From: Isoperla grammatica
Taxonomy: Eukaryota > Arthropoda > Insecta > Plecoptera > Perlodidae
Assembly (NCBI GenBank): GCA_945910005.1
Contig: OX246746.1
Span: forward strand, 33,131,409-33,195,408
Direction: 5' to 3'
Length of the DNA: 64,000 bases
A program made the position numbers and the translations under genes. Under the pieces are notes generated by a model. It worked only from the letters and a program-made list of their open reading frames with translations, was not told the DNA's origin and made no database searches. Below, in pieces: positions 10,124 to 22,100 of the stretch (position 1 is the first letter of the stretch; every line of letters begins with the position of its first letter).

Positions 10124-13100
10124 TTATTCCTTCACCAAAAGTGCCTGACGAATGGTGTCTCGGACATCTTTACCCTGCAAGATCTCCACAAGGGCAAGTG
10201 CAAACTCGAAAGCTGTACCAGGTGCACGACTAGTAAGCAGATTATCTGAAACAAGAAGACAATATCATAAGCTAAGGAATGCAATCACGCAATTCTATAA
10301 GGACCAAAAACGATCACATTTCCTGATTTTAACAATCAAATAATTAGTTTTTTTCACCAAATTATGCCCGCAAATAGTGATTTTAGACAAAATTCCATTA
10401 AGCTGAAACACATTATTATCGTGTATCGTTAGGTCTACATTCTGATCGAGCCTGATCAGAATGTAACTTGGCAACGTGGCTAATTCACAAACATTGTGGT
10501 GCGGGGGGGGGAAAAAAACTGTATAACCTACTCGACAAGTTTTTATCAAAGTGATTCGGCAAAAAGAGTGCAATTCATAAAAGAAGCCAAGTAGTAATAC
10601 AATATTCAAATAATTGGAATCACCGAAAAAGCTGTTCACAAAATATAATTGCCGTGATAACAAATAGGTTAAGAAAGGGAGGACAACGCTATAAAATTAT
10701 TAAACCATAAAACCCTTGGCTTAACCAATTATACAGTAACCGAAAGAGAATCACATGCTTCATAACTCACCATCCAAAACTACGGTCTCTTCAACATAAA
10801 CGTACTGGCCTCCATCTATTAACTGTTCACGAACTGAAGGGTATGAAGTCAGTTTCTTGCCGATTGCAATGCCATGCGCTTTTAATGCCAATGGAGCAGC
10901 ACAAATAGCCGCTATGAATCGGCCACCTGCTTCTTGCTCTTTTAAAAGAGAGCCAAGCTTCGATGACTGGAATAAAAATGATAGGATACATTAACATACA
11001 ATTATTTGTGATAACAAAAATATGGGGGGAAATCAAATGTGAAACAAATGTTGAAAAGAAAAACAAAAAATCTTGTTTGGATTTTAAAACACACTCGTTA
11101 ACTTGAAGCTTGATGTCCTATTTGAATTCTTGATTGAATATTGATGAACATTATTAATGCTCTTGGCACAGTGGGAAGCTAGAAACTAATAGTATGTAGC
11201 CTATGTAGGCCTACAAAAAGGAATGTTTTCATAGGCTCGAATGCATAGTTCACACTCAAGCCCTCCTCAACTCAGCCTCAACTCAGCCTCTCCTCAGCCT
11301 CACCTAGCCATCAATCACAGAGCCGTCAGCATGACAATGCTGTTCTGTGATTGGTGGTTAGGCGAGGCTGAGGAAGGCTTGAGTCTGGACTATGCATACG
11401 GACCTTAGTCTTCAAGAGAAAAGACTGACCAGTGTTATAACTTGCAAACTAATAACTTACAGTAATTTCTGAAGAACAGGAGTCAGGAAATAATTCTGTA
11501 ACGCTAAGAAGTAGGAGGCAAAGATTACAAAGTTCAAAATTAACACCAAATATTACACGTCACCAAGTAGGCCTACAGCGGACCCACTCCCCAGCTGGTC
11601 AAGTTACTTCATCACTGGTGCATTGCATAGCACACAGCCATTTTCTTCACAGCTATAACAAGTCCGCCTGTACTGCGTTATGGGGAGGGGGAGCAGGAGG
11701 GCATCCGCACACATAAAGCATACAGACAAGTACACTGGATTATTTTTAGCTGGATTTGAAGTGAAAATGGAAGTAGAGTACAACAATTTGACTTGTGAAA
11801 CCTTCCTGTCAATTTTTTAGGCCTATGCTAAGAAATATTGCTAAGATGGGCATGTAATTAAAAAATCAGCTTGCCCAGCTAACATTACAACATGATGATC
11901 TAATGGTCTGAAAGGATGAAATTGATACCCAATAGGCCTGGGCCTAAATAAAAAAAAAGTTGTCTTGAAGAATAGGCATGAGAGCTCCTTCTAAGGCCCG
12001 GTTTCACCAAAGTATCCTAAACGACAAATTAGTTAATTCTCCATTTAAGTTAAACGTGGTTCAATATGGTGGTTTAATTTGTTGGGTTCCACCATGACAT
12101 TCGTCAGTTAAGTGAACTAAACAGAGAAAAACTGTAACACAAGCTGTGATTGGTCTTCGTCGAGTGACGTCGACCCTCAGTTACCGCTCAATTACTGTCA
12201 AGAAGGTTAGACTTGCTAGAGTGTGTGGACTGTGTGCTTGCCTAGACTTGTTGTCTTCGTCGGAGGAAAAAGATATATCGCACACGTTGAATCATGCCAT
12301 GGTGATATGTGATTTGAATGTAGGGCTAGGCCCTAGGCCCAATCCTAATGCTTATCCTTTCTTTTAAGCTCGTCCTTGCCCTAAATGTAAGCCTAACTAA
12401 AATTGGGAATATATGTCTAGACCATTATAATACTTTACATTCTATTCTATACGTGAGCTAATAATATACGTGAATTTACAGTACTTGTTTCACTTCGGAA
12501 GACAAACACTCACGCAATGACAACGCTATAACCTCATTATTTACCGCCAATAATTTACCACGCACACCCGTTGACTGGAGAATTAGGCATTAAACGGCCA
12601 GCGACGGCAGTTTAATATTACCTCGGTTTAGCAAGAATTAAACGTGCTTTCCGAAGTGGTGGAACACTCTGCCAAGTTGATTGCCGGTTTAAGGAAAAAA
12701 AAAACGGAGTTTAACACTTGGTGAAACCGGGCCTAAGGCACCAGTCCACTAATTGGAAGAATCTGCCTTCATCTGAGCACAAATAAGGCAAAATGAGTAC
12801 GTACAGAACACATGTGCTTGGTTCCGACCAATCCCCCTGGTAAAACCACAACATCATACGGCCCCTTCGACACGGCATCTTCAAAACTATAATCAGAGGA
12901 GATGAGGATATCCCTGCTGCATTTGACGGGCCCATCAGTTTCCAATCCAGCAACTGTAACCACTACCTAGAAGAAACAAAAGTTGAGTAAATAAATGCAT
13001 AGTAAAAATTAATAAACATTGATGGCAATCCAATCAATCAGCAAAATAGGTAGTTAATTGCTTAACACTGTTCAATTTTCTGCTCAACTTTTCGTATTCA

Positions 13101-16100
13101 ATTTTCACGGTCATCAAAACATCTAGTAAAACAATTTTATTTTTAAAATGATTTATAGCAAAAACTATGTCGCAAACTTGTAGCAGCAATTAATTAATAT
13201 TTTTTTTTCCCTCCGCCTTCGTCGGGTAAACAAGGCTACGTCAGGCCGAAACTGTCTCGACGTTTTGCGCATATATCTTTGAGTTTCTATCGACTCCGAA
13301 GGCCGCAACTACTACAAGGTAAGCTGTTGGTTCCTTCCTGTCCTTCTCCCCTAGCTCAATTATTTTTAATTTAACTATTTATAGATATTTGGTGGCTGGC
13401 GTGCAGCAGCCACTTTCTACATTACACTTTGTTCCCAACTTCTTAGGGCTAAAATGAAACAATACAATGGATTTACAGAAATAGCTCCCTAGAGCTACAT
13501 TATTGAGAATATGAGAAAATGACAGATGGCAGAGGCCTACATCGGGGCCTTTGTGAAATACATTATGAATACTATAGACATGGTTTAACTTCAGGAAAGT
13601 CTTAACACCAGTGTTCTCCCCAGAGCCAAGAAGCTGGGCTTGTACCTTCAAGGCCTATGCCCGATGATGCTTGTGAATGATGCTTAAGTAATTGCAATCG
13701 TGCAAGAGTTAACTTGTTTGGTTCTTCCACATTGTGATGCGTATGATCAGAATCTCGATAACAATCGTTGCAAAGCAAATGGAGCATTTGGAAGCCTTCA
13801 ATAACCTATATAATGCACTCCTGTGTTGCCTGTAAGGCTATCTACATGGTAATGGCTACAATTTCAACGAATCTCCAAAACAGTTTAAAAAGATGCCTGT
13901 GCCTGCCTTTATACCGTGAGTATGCAGAGATTTAGAAGACCTTGTGTCTGTCTCAGCTCTCAATACACAGGCCTATAGTAGGCCGTGATTGGTACTAATT
14001 GTGGACGGGCTGTTTTTCTGCAATCCTGATGTGTAGGGCTTTAGCTACCAATCTCAATAGGCCAATGCCTAGCCCAACACTGATCTCTGCGGAACTGCAT
14101 CTCTGCATTCTGTATTAAGACGTCTTATTACAGAATTGCTGTAAACCATAGGCTACAGAAAAATAATAGGCTAAATGGATTTTTAACTTCTAATGTGGAT
14201 TCAATTCCATTACTTCTTGGCTTAGGAATAAGTAAATGGTGACTTTGGAGCCGTCCTAGCAACGAAACACTCAATAAATTCAAAGTTGTTCTGAATCGGC
14301 CTTGTTGATTCTGACATTTGTCCGCAGGTGTTCGCACTGTCCAATCACTGATTCATATGTTTCGTATTTGAAATATCGATCTTTGATTGGTTATCGCTCA
14401 CTCGTCGATGGTGTTCGAAGCCTGCAGGGTTGGTTTAGTCACTTTAAATTAAAGTCCTCCACTGAAAATCATTTTAGTTAGGCCTACTGAATGTGTAGAC
14501 TCTAAATGTGAATTTATTTATTTATTTTATTTAAATAACAAATCGTACATACTTCCGTTCAATAAAGGGATAGTCGGGTGAAAAACTAAAGAACTACCAT
14601 TTGTAGATGTCCACCTTTAAATATAAAAAACATGACTAAAAGATACCATACTTTAAAAGCAGGCGGTTAAAAAATTAAAGAAAACGCGATTATTTGGTTT
14701 GGTGCTACCAAGTAGCACCGAGCAACTTTTCTCATGGTAATTCCCATATAAAAAAAATGTTGACTTGAGAAAGTAAAACCACCGCTAAAAAAGGGCACTG
14801 ATCAAAAATCGATCAGGAGGTTTAATGTGCATCGTTTCTCTACCGATAACATGCTTCTTAGTACGAACGTTTACTTCTACTACATACCCTGCAATTAATT
14901 TATTTGTGATATGATGTGTAGAAAAGTTGCAATCTGTTTTGAGCGGTACTGTCCGCAGTCGCCGAGCGTTTCGCGGAGCGCGGGCTGGTCTCGTATAACA
15001 CACGGGCTGGTCTCGTGTAACACAATGAGTCCTCTGTCTATCGGGAAGGCGCCAGCGACCTCAGAACCGATACAGTTACACTACGCTTTAGAAGAAAAAT
15101 GCAGCAAGAGCTGCCGAAGGGAATCTAGTAGAATAGCTAATTGTTCACTATTTTTTTTCTTGCATTGAAGCAACCTATATCAATTGTATTTTACACATAA
15201 CTGAATTTCATGGACTAATGACTAATTGGTGATTTTTTAGTTCTTCATCTGACTATCCCTATAAGGTATGTTCGCTTGTTCTGTGACAAGAGTTGGCAGT
15301 GGTATTGAGTAAGTGCTGGTCTTTTGTCCAAGGATAAGTGTATTGGGAGTAACCGTGAGGGGTTTGACTTTGTACCATGGTAACTAAGTACAACTGTGAT
15401 AGTGAGTAACGTTGTTACACCTGTTCTTCGAGTAGGAGTACGAAGAACCAAAACTATCATGACAACTCCGTTTTTGACCAAGTAGGGTAAACTGTGATTT
15501 CTACTTTCATTGCCGTTACAATTATTACAATTACGGGTAATTCTTCCGTACGTCTGCGGTTAGATCGCATATTTGCGGTACCGGAAACTACTTGAAACAC
15601 TTACCATATCATTGACGAATGATTACAATGGGCTCAAACACGGTTTTGTGGCCGCTAGAACCGTAAAAGTTTATTTTGAGTGATACACAAAGAGTGGTAC
15701 TGCATTGTCACCATGACACCTTTCTCTTTGCTGACCAACGTTCTGCAGGTCTACCAACATGACTTTTCCCACCTGCCTGACATCCCAAGGTTAGGGGGTT
15801 TGTTAGTTTGATTTCAGCTGTTGGCAACAAGTAATGCTGCAAATGGCGGTGAGTAATGGTAGAGTACTTTTCTCAGAGTATTTCGCGACATTTCCAACAT
15901 TTTCACACATATTTAATAACTTAAGCCACTTTGTCCCCATTTTCATTTCAATTAGCCTACTACTGTAGGCCTACATATTAAGAAAATACAAAATAAAATG
16001 TAGGCCTAGGCCATTTCTGGGCTCGAGCTTATAAGGCCAGTGCTACGGGTGGGCCTACAACCTCCGACCCAGCCGACCAAACAGGAAGTCACCGCTGGAA

Positions 16101-19100
16101 CGCAGCCGACTGCAGCTAAAACTGATGATACCTTGCCGAAGGACAAGCCCGAGACCGAGACTCCAGACCTGTTAGCCGTCAACGCGTTGAAGACTGCTGA
16201 CCCAGTGAACTCCGCCCAGTCCATGCCGTCCGCTATCGGGCAGCTCCCGGGGGCCGAGCCCGAGACCACGCTAGAGCCCGACTTGATTGAAGTGGAGCCC
16301 ACTCTGACTGCGGCTGACCCAGTGAACTCCGCCCAGTCCATGCCGTCCGCTATCGTGCAGCTCCCGGTGGCCGAGACCACGCTAGAGCCCGACTTGATTG
16401 AAGTGGAGCCCACTCTGACTACGGCTGACCCAGTGAGCTCCGCCCACTCCATGCCGTCTGCTATCGTGCAGCTCCCGGGGGCCGAGACCACGCTAGAGCC
16501 CGACTTGATTGAAGTGGAGCCCACTCTGACTACGGCTGACCCAGTGAGCTCCGCCCAGTCCATGCCGTCCGCTATCGTGCAGCTCCCGGGGGCCGAGACC
16601 ACGCTAGAGCCCGACTTGATTGAAGTGGAGCCCACTCTGACTACGGCTGACCCAGTGAGCTCCGCCCACTCCATGCCGTCTGCTATCGTGCAGCTCCCGG
16701 GGGCCGAGACCACGCTAGAGCCCGACTTGATTGAAATCGAGCCCACTCTGACTACGGCTGACCCAGTGAACTCCGCCCAGTCCATGCCGTCCGCTATCGG
16801 GCAGCTCCCGGGGGCCGAGACCACGCTAGAGCCCGACTTGATTGAAGTCGAGCCCACTCTGACTACGGCTGACCCAGTGAGCTCCGCCCACTCCATGCCG
16901 TCTGCTATCGTGCAGCTCCCGGGGGCCGAGACCACGCTAGAGCCCGACTTGATTGAAGTGGAGCCCACTCTGACTACTGCTGACCCAGTGAACTCCGCCC
17001 AGTCCATGCCGTCCGCTATCGGGCAGCTCCCGGGGGCCGAGACCACGCTAGAGCCCGACTTGATTGAAGTGGAGCCCACTCTGACTACGGCTGACCCAGT
17101 GAACTCCGCCCAGTCCATGCCGTCCGCTATCGGGCAGCTCCCGGGGGCCGAGACCACGCTAGAGCCCGACTTGATTGAAGTCGAGCCCACTCTGACTACG
17201 GCTGGACCTTCATGCGATGACTCGGTCGCGACTATCTTCGAGATCTCCCCCTCAGCGCTGACCCCCGAGGAAGTCTACACAACAACTGCCGAAACAGTAT
17301 CTGAGTTTGCTTTAGACTCTTGGCTGAGTCAAGATACTGACACTGGCACCGCCACCATTACATCGATGATTAATACTACGAGTGCCCAGGACAACAACAA
17401 CCAGCCCGAGAAGGCAAACCAGTCCCAGCACGAGACCTCGGGGGCCCTGTCGCAGCTTGGACCCGACATCCCCGCGCAGCAGTCCCCGACCGCCGAAACC
17501 TCGCTGCAGCCAGAAGCTGCTGTCGAGCCCCTGCACTTCTCTGCCGAGAAACCGCAACATCCTCACCATAACCCACAACCCTCTGCACAAGCATACCCAC
17601 TAAACAACCTAAGCCCTACAACCTCACATGCCACACCAAAACCGAACCTCTCCCCTACCAACTCTAACCATAATATCTCTTTTCTTCCCCAAGCCAAGAA
17701 ATTTTCCAATAATGCCTTTTCAAACACCTCCCCCCTAACTATGAACCACCCCACCTCCTCCCCTTGAAAAAAGAACAAGCTGAAGGCACAAGAGGGCATG
17801 CAAACTCATGTAACATGTTTTTGTCTAAAACCCGAAAAAACCCACTGGGCAGGGTTTTTGCCAACCCTGGCCAGCGCTCCGCGAAACACTCGGCGACTGC
17901 GGACAGTACCGCTCAAAACAGATTGCAACTTTTCTTCACATCAAGTCACAAGAAAATTAATTGCAGGGCATTTTGTAGAAGTACACGTTCGTACTAAGAA
18001 GCATGTTATCGGTAGGGAAACGATGCACATTAAACCTCCTGATCTATTTTTGATAAGTGCTTTATTTTAGCGGTGGTTGTACTATCTCGAGGCAACCTTT
18101 TTTTCATATGGGAATTACCATGAGAAGAGTTGCTAGGTGCTACTTGGTAGCAACAAGTCAAAAAATCACGTTTTCTTTAATTTTTTAACCGCCTGCTTTT
18201 AAAGTATGGTATCTTTTAGTCATGTTTTCCATATTTGAGGGTGGAATATACAAATGATAGTTTTTTAGTTTTTCATCTGACTTACCCTTTAACACAACGC
18301 GATCTGTACTAGGCCCAACCATTTTTCTCTATCCCACTACACCAGATGAAGTAGCAATGGTAACTAAAAAACTCGGCTCGAAACATTTATGCGGGCTAGA
18401 CGAAGTTCCCGGGTCTCTTCTATCAAAATGCACTGACTTCATCTCTGGCCTACTGGCTTACATGATAAACGAATCCTTTTCTGATGAGATTTTTCCCTCC
18501 AAACTGAAGACTGCAAAAATAATTCCCATTTTTAAACAGAAAGGAAAGAAGTCAGAGATGAATAACTATCGACCCATCTTCCTTCTGTCCTCCTTCTCCA
18601 AAATATTTGAATACATCATGCATCAGCATGACCGACTACTATATTTTCTAAATTATCATAACATTCTTTCCCCTAGCCAGCATGGCTTCTTAAATAACAC
18701 ATCCACCACAAGAGCTCCCTTTAGTTTTCTTACACCTCTTTACTCTGCCTTGGACAAAGGTGACCAAACCATAGGGATGTTCTATGATATGAGTATGACC
18801 AAGGCCTTCGACAATCGACACTATTGACCACACTATTCTCCTATAGGGCTGAGTCGTGTAAACGTTTAAATGTGTAAACGCCCGCGAGGAAATATACGTG
18901 TACAAACATTCATATACGTTTAACCGTGTCAAAACCAAATTCACAGATTTTTCCGATGTAATAGCTCTTCGACGAGCCGACGAGGCATAGCTTAGTGTGT
19001 GTAGTCAGAATGACTGTGGACAGTTGGACACAATGGTGGGGAATATAATCAACAATGAATATTATAGTAAATCAACCGTGTTATTTCGTTGAACATGTTT

Positions 19101-22100
19101 TTTCGCAACATTATAACTCACTTTTTTGTTATCATTTTGTGAACTGGAGGGGTGTTACGTTTAAACGCGAAAAATTCGTAAAAATAAACGTTTACAAAAT
19201 TAACCGTTTTCTCCCAGCCCTATTTTCCTAGCAAAGTTGGACACCTTCGGTATTCGGGGTACAGCTCTTGGCTGGATTTCCTCTTTCTTATCTGATCGGA
19301 CCCAGGTGGTAGAGATCTGCTCATCTAACAGCCAATCCTTCACTAAAACACTCTCGAAACCTCTACCTATCGTCTGTGGAGTACCCCAAGGGTCAATACT
19401 GGGACCCTTAGCATATATCCTGTATGTCAACGATCAGTCTGCCTCTGTAGACGAGGGTACTCACATCCAATATGCTGACGACTCGAGCCACCTCTTAACC
19501 CTTCTTAAACATCAACCTATTCAGAACCTTCCCCCTTTAAAACAAACATGTTAAAAAAATGTCCTCATCCTGCTTCACGAATAAACTTACTATCTCGCGC
19601 TCCAAAACTGTTTATCTCTACTTTCATACTCAACACAAAATTCCTTCAGTAAGCCCCCTTGTACGCCTTAACTCTGATATTATCCCCCGCTCTCAATCAG
19701 TAAAAATCCTAGGCCTGCTTCTAGGTAAATGAAAATCTTGACTGGTCTAGCCACGTAAATCATGTAGCTAACAAAATCTTATCTGGGTGCTACTTGATTA
19801 GAAAGCTTAAACAAATAGTGCACCGACTGCACCCCCCCCCCCCCCTCCCGTCCTTTTGCTAGTTTACTTTGCCCATGTCCACTCCCACTTAATGGTCTGC
19901 TTTTTTGGGGAGCCGCTCCCCATGCCAATAGAATATTTATCCTCCAAAAGAGAGTAGTACGTATCATTGCTGGTGTATCCAGGAAACATTCATGCAGAGA
20001 TCTCTTCAAGAATCTGAGAATACTTACGCTGGCATGCACCCTGATCCAATCTGCTGCAATATTTGTCCGCACCAACCCAAATCTCTTCCCTCTTAATACA
20101 TCAATACACTCCCATAACACCAGAGCCAGTCTTCAAGTCCACAGACCTTCCCACAACCTGACTCTCTTTTCTAAAGGCCCTGAATACCTTGCATCCACCC
20201 TCTACAATAAGCTCCCCAATCTCATTAAAACATCTCCCACCCTGCCCTCCTTCAAACACAACCTGAAAACATTTCTCTTATCCAACAGCTTTTACTCTAT
20301 AAAAGACTACCTCTGTGAGTGAGCCTGCTTGTTTATTTATATTTATACCAGTAGGCCCACAGTCAGCTTACAATGAACTAGATTTGCCTGCATTGTAGTA
20401 AATGTATTTACTCGACTCCTTGCTTGACGTTAATTGATTCTATATAATACTATGTTGCAAGTGTATTTATATTCAATAATCTCTCAATTTTTAACTAGGT
20501 CTTATGCCTATGCCTCCAGCATAAATTGTACTATGTTGTATGTCGACTTTGACACTTTTTGCTTTTAATCTTATCCTCAACTAAACTATATTCTGTAGGC
20601 TACCAGCCTTTTTCTCACTAGCTGTATATGTAATTAATTACGTACTTGTTTGTGCTTTTAGGACATCCCACATGGGAACTATAGTTCCCATAAGATAGAA
20701 TACATTAGATATATCTAATGTATTCTATCTTATGTTATTCTCAGTATCAACTTGTTTAACCTAATCTAATTGTAGGTTACTCAATTTCTTACCTTTATAA
20801 AGACCTATATTCAAACACCTACCTAGAATTAGAATTATAATTAATATTTCGATATAAGCATCTTGACGAAACCAATATTTGTATCTTGTACAAGTCGAAT
20901 GGTGAATAAACATACTATTATTATTAAACTATCGTGGTTTTCCGGGTACAACCGTGTCAAAAGGTGGAACCAATCGCCCTATAAAAGATAGGATTGAGCA
21001 CCATACAGAAGGAGTGTATAAAGTACCATGCAGGTGTGGCCAGTGATGTACGGGCAGGAATATTCCCCTGGGAATATTCCCCGACCCCATATAAATTCCC
21101 AAAAGGAGGGAATTTATGTTTTTTTAATGAAATCAATTCCCAGATGAATGTGTTCATCCCATGTCATTATACATAAGTAGTAGGTTTAGGCCTACAATAA
21201 ACCCACTAGATACTGTTGTAGGTGGAAGGGGGTGGGCGGTCTCATGCTGGGCTTGCATTCTTGGGGGGGTTTGCAAGTTTCTGTTTCCCTTACAGTGTAT
21301 ACAGTACAACCTTATTATTACTTACAACTCATTTGTTTTGATATTTAGTTACATTTTCTCTTGATGGCTGAATATGTCCGCTTATATAATGCTAACTAAG
21401 TAATGAAAGCGGCCCACTCATTAGTAAATCCACATATAATATATTATACACTTATGATGTTTTCCAATGGGCTGCACTCAGTGCACACTGGTGCACTTAT
21501 TATATTGTTGTGCACATAGGCGTGTGCACGGCCCAGGCCGGACCTAATGTGTCAACTTCGACCGCCATCGGAACGAAACGTATGAAACAAAACATGGCTC
21601 TATACGGGCCACAAGATCCCATGGCACTGGAATGCGTCATCGCGTACTAAAATCGCGTTTTATGCCTTAAAAGTTAATGCATCAACCGAAAAAAATTTCG
21701 CCATGGGCGAAATTGCTTCCGGCGGCTGGGGCTTTGGCCCAGACCCCATTTATACCGCGCCACCTTGTGCGGGGTCTAATGTTAGACACTGCGCACGCCT
21801 ACGGTTGTGCATTGTTGTTTTAATTGTTGAAGGTGCACTCAGTGCGGTCCAGTGCGGCCATTGGAAAACGCCATTAAAATTGAAATTTATCCGTCATAAA
21901 ACAAAGTAGGTAACTCATATTTATAGATTGCAAATTTACTGTCAGCTTAACCTCCACCTATCATAGGTAGCGTAAATATAAATCACTTCAAGCATTTTAT
22001 GACACATCTTGTTTTTACTTGGAGCATTAACTTAGACCTATCATTTATTCTTGTAGCCTAAACATAAAAATTCCTTAAAATTCCCGACTCTGGGGAATAT

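Larger units (their letters stand above)
18310..20930 (+). pseudogene. Decayed LINE: RT domain, C-terminal region and 3' UTR
   Basis: Conceptual translation shows the RT in order: [26 protein letters not shown], the first catalytic block decayed to MSMTKAFDN, then after an inserted element [28 protein letters not shown] and YADDSSHL. From about 19555 there are several stops and shifts, with remnants such as VKILGLLL and LPTT. The coding end is about 20330 and the 3' UTR runs to about 20930. No endonuclease is seen upstream, so the copy is 5'-truncated. It matches CR1/L2-type LINE architecture. An inverted piece of its 3' UTR lies at 34066-34300. Confidence 0.8.

Noticed and set aside
16006..17190. 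394-codon open frame on the minus strand across the 111-bp array
   Set aside because: It exists because the repeat unit is a multiple of three; it covers almost only the array, has no unique flanks of note, and the plus-strand frame extends well beyond the repeats.
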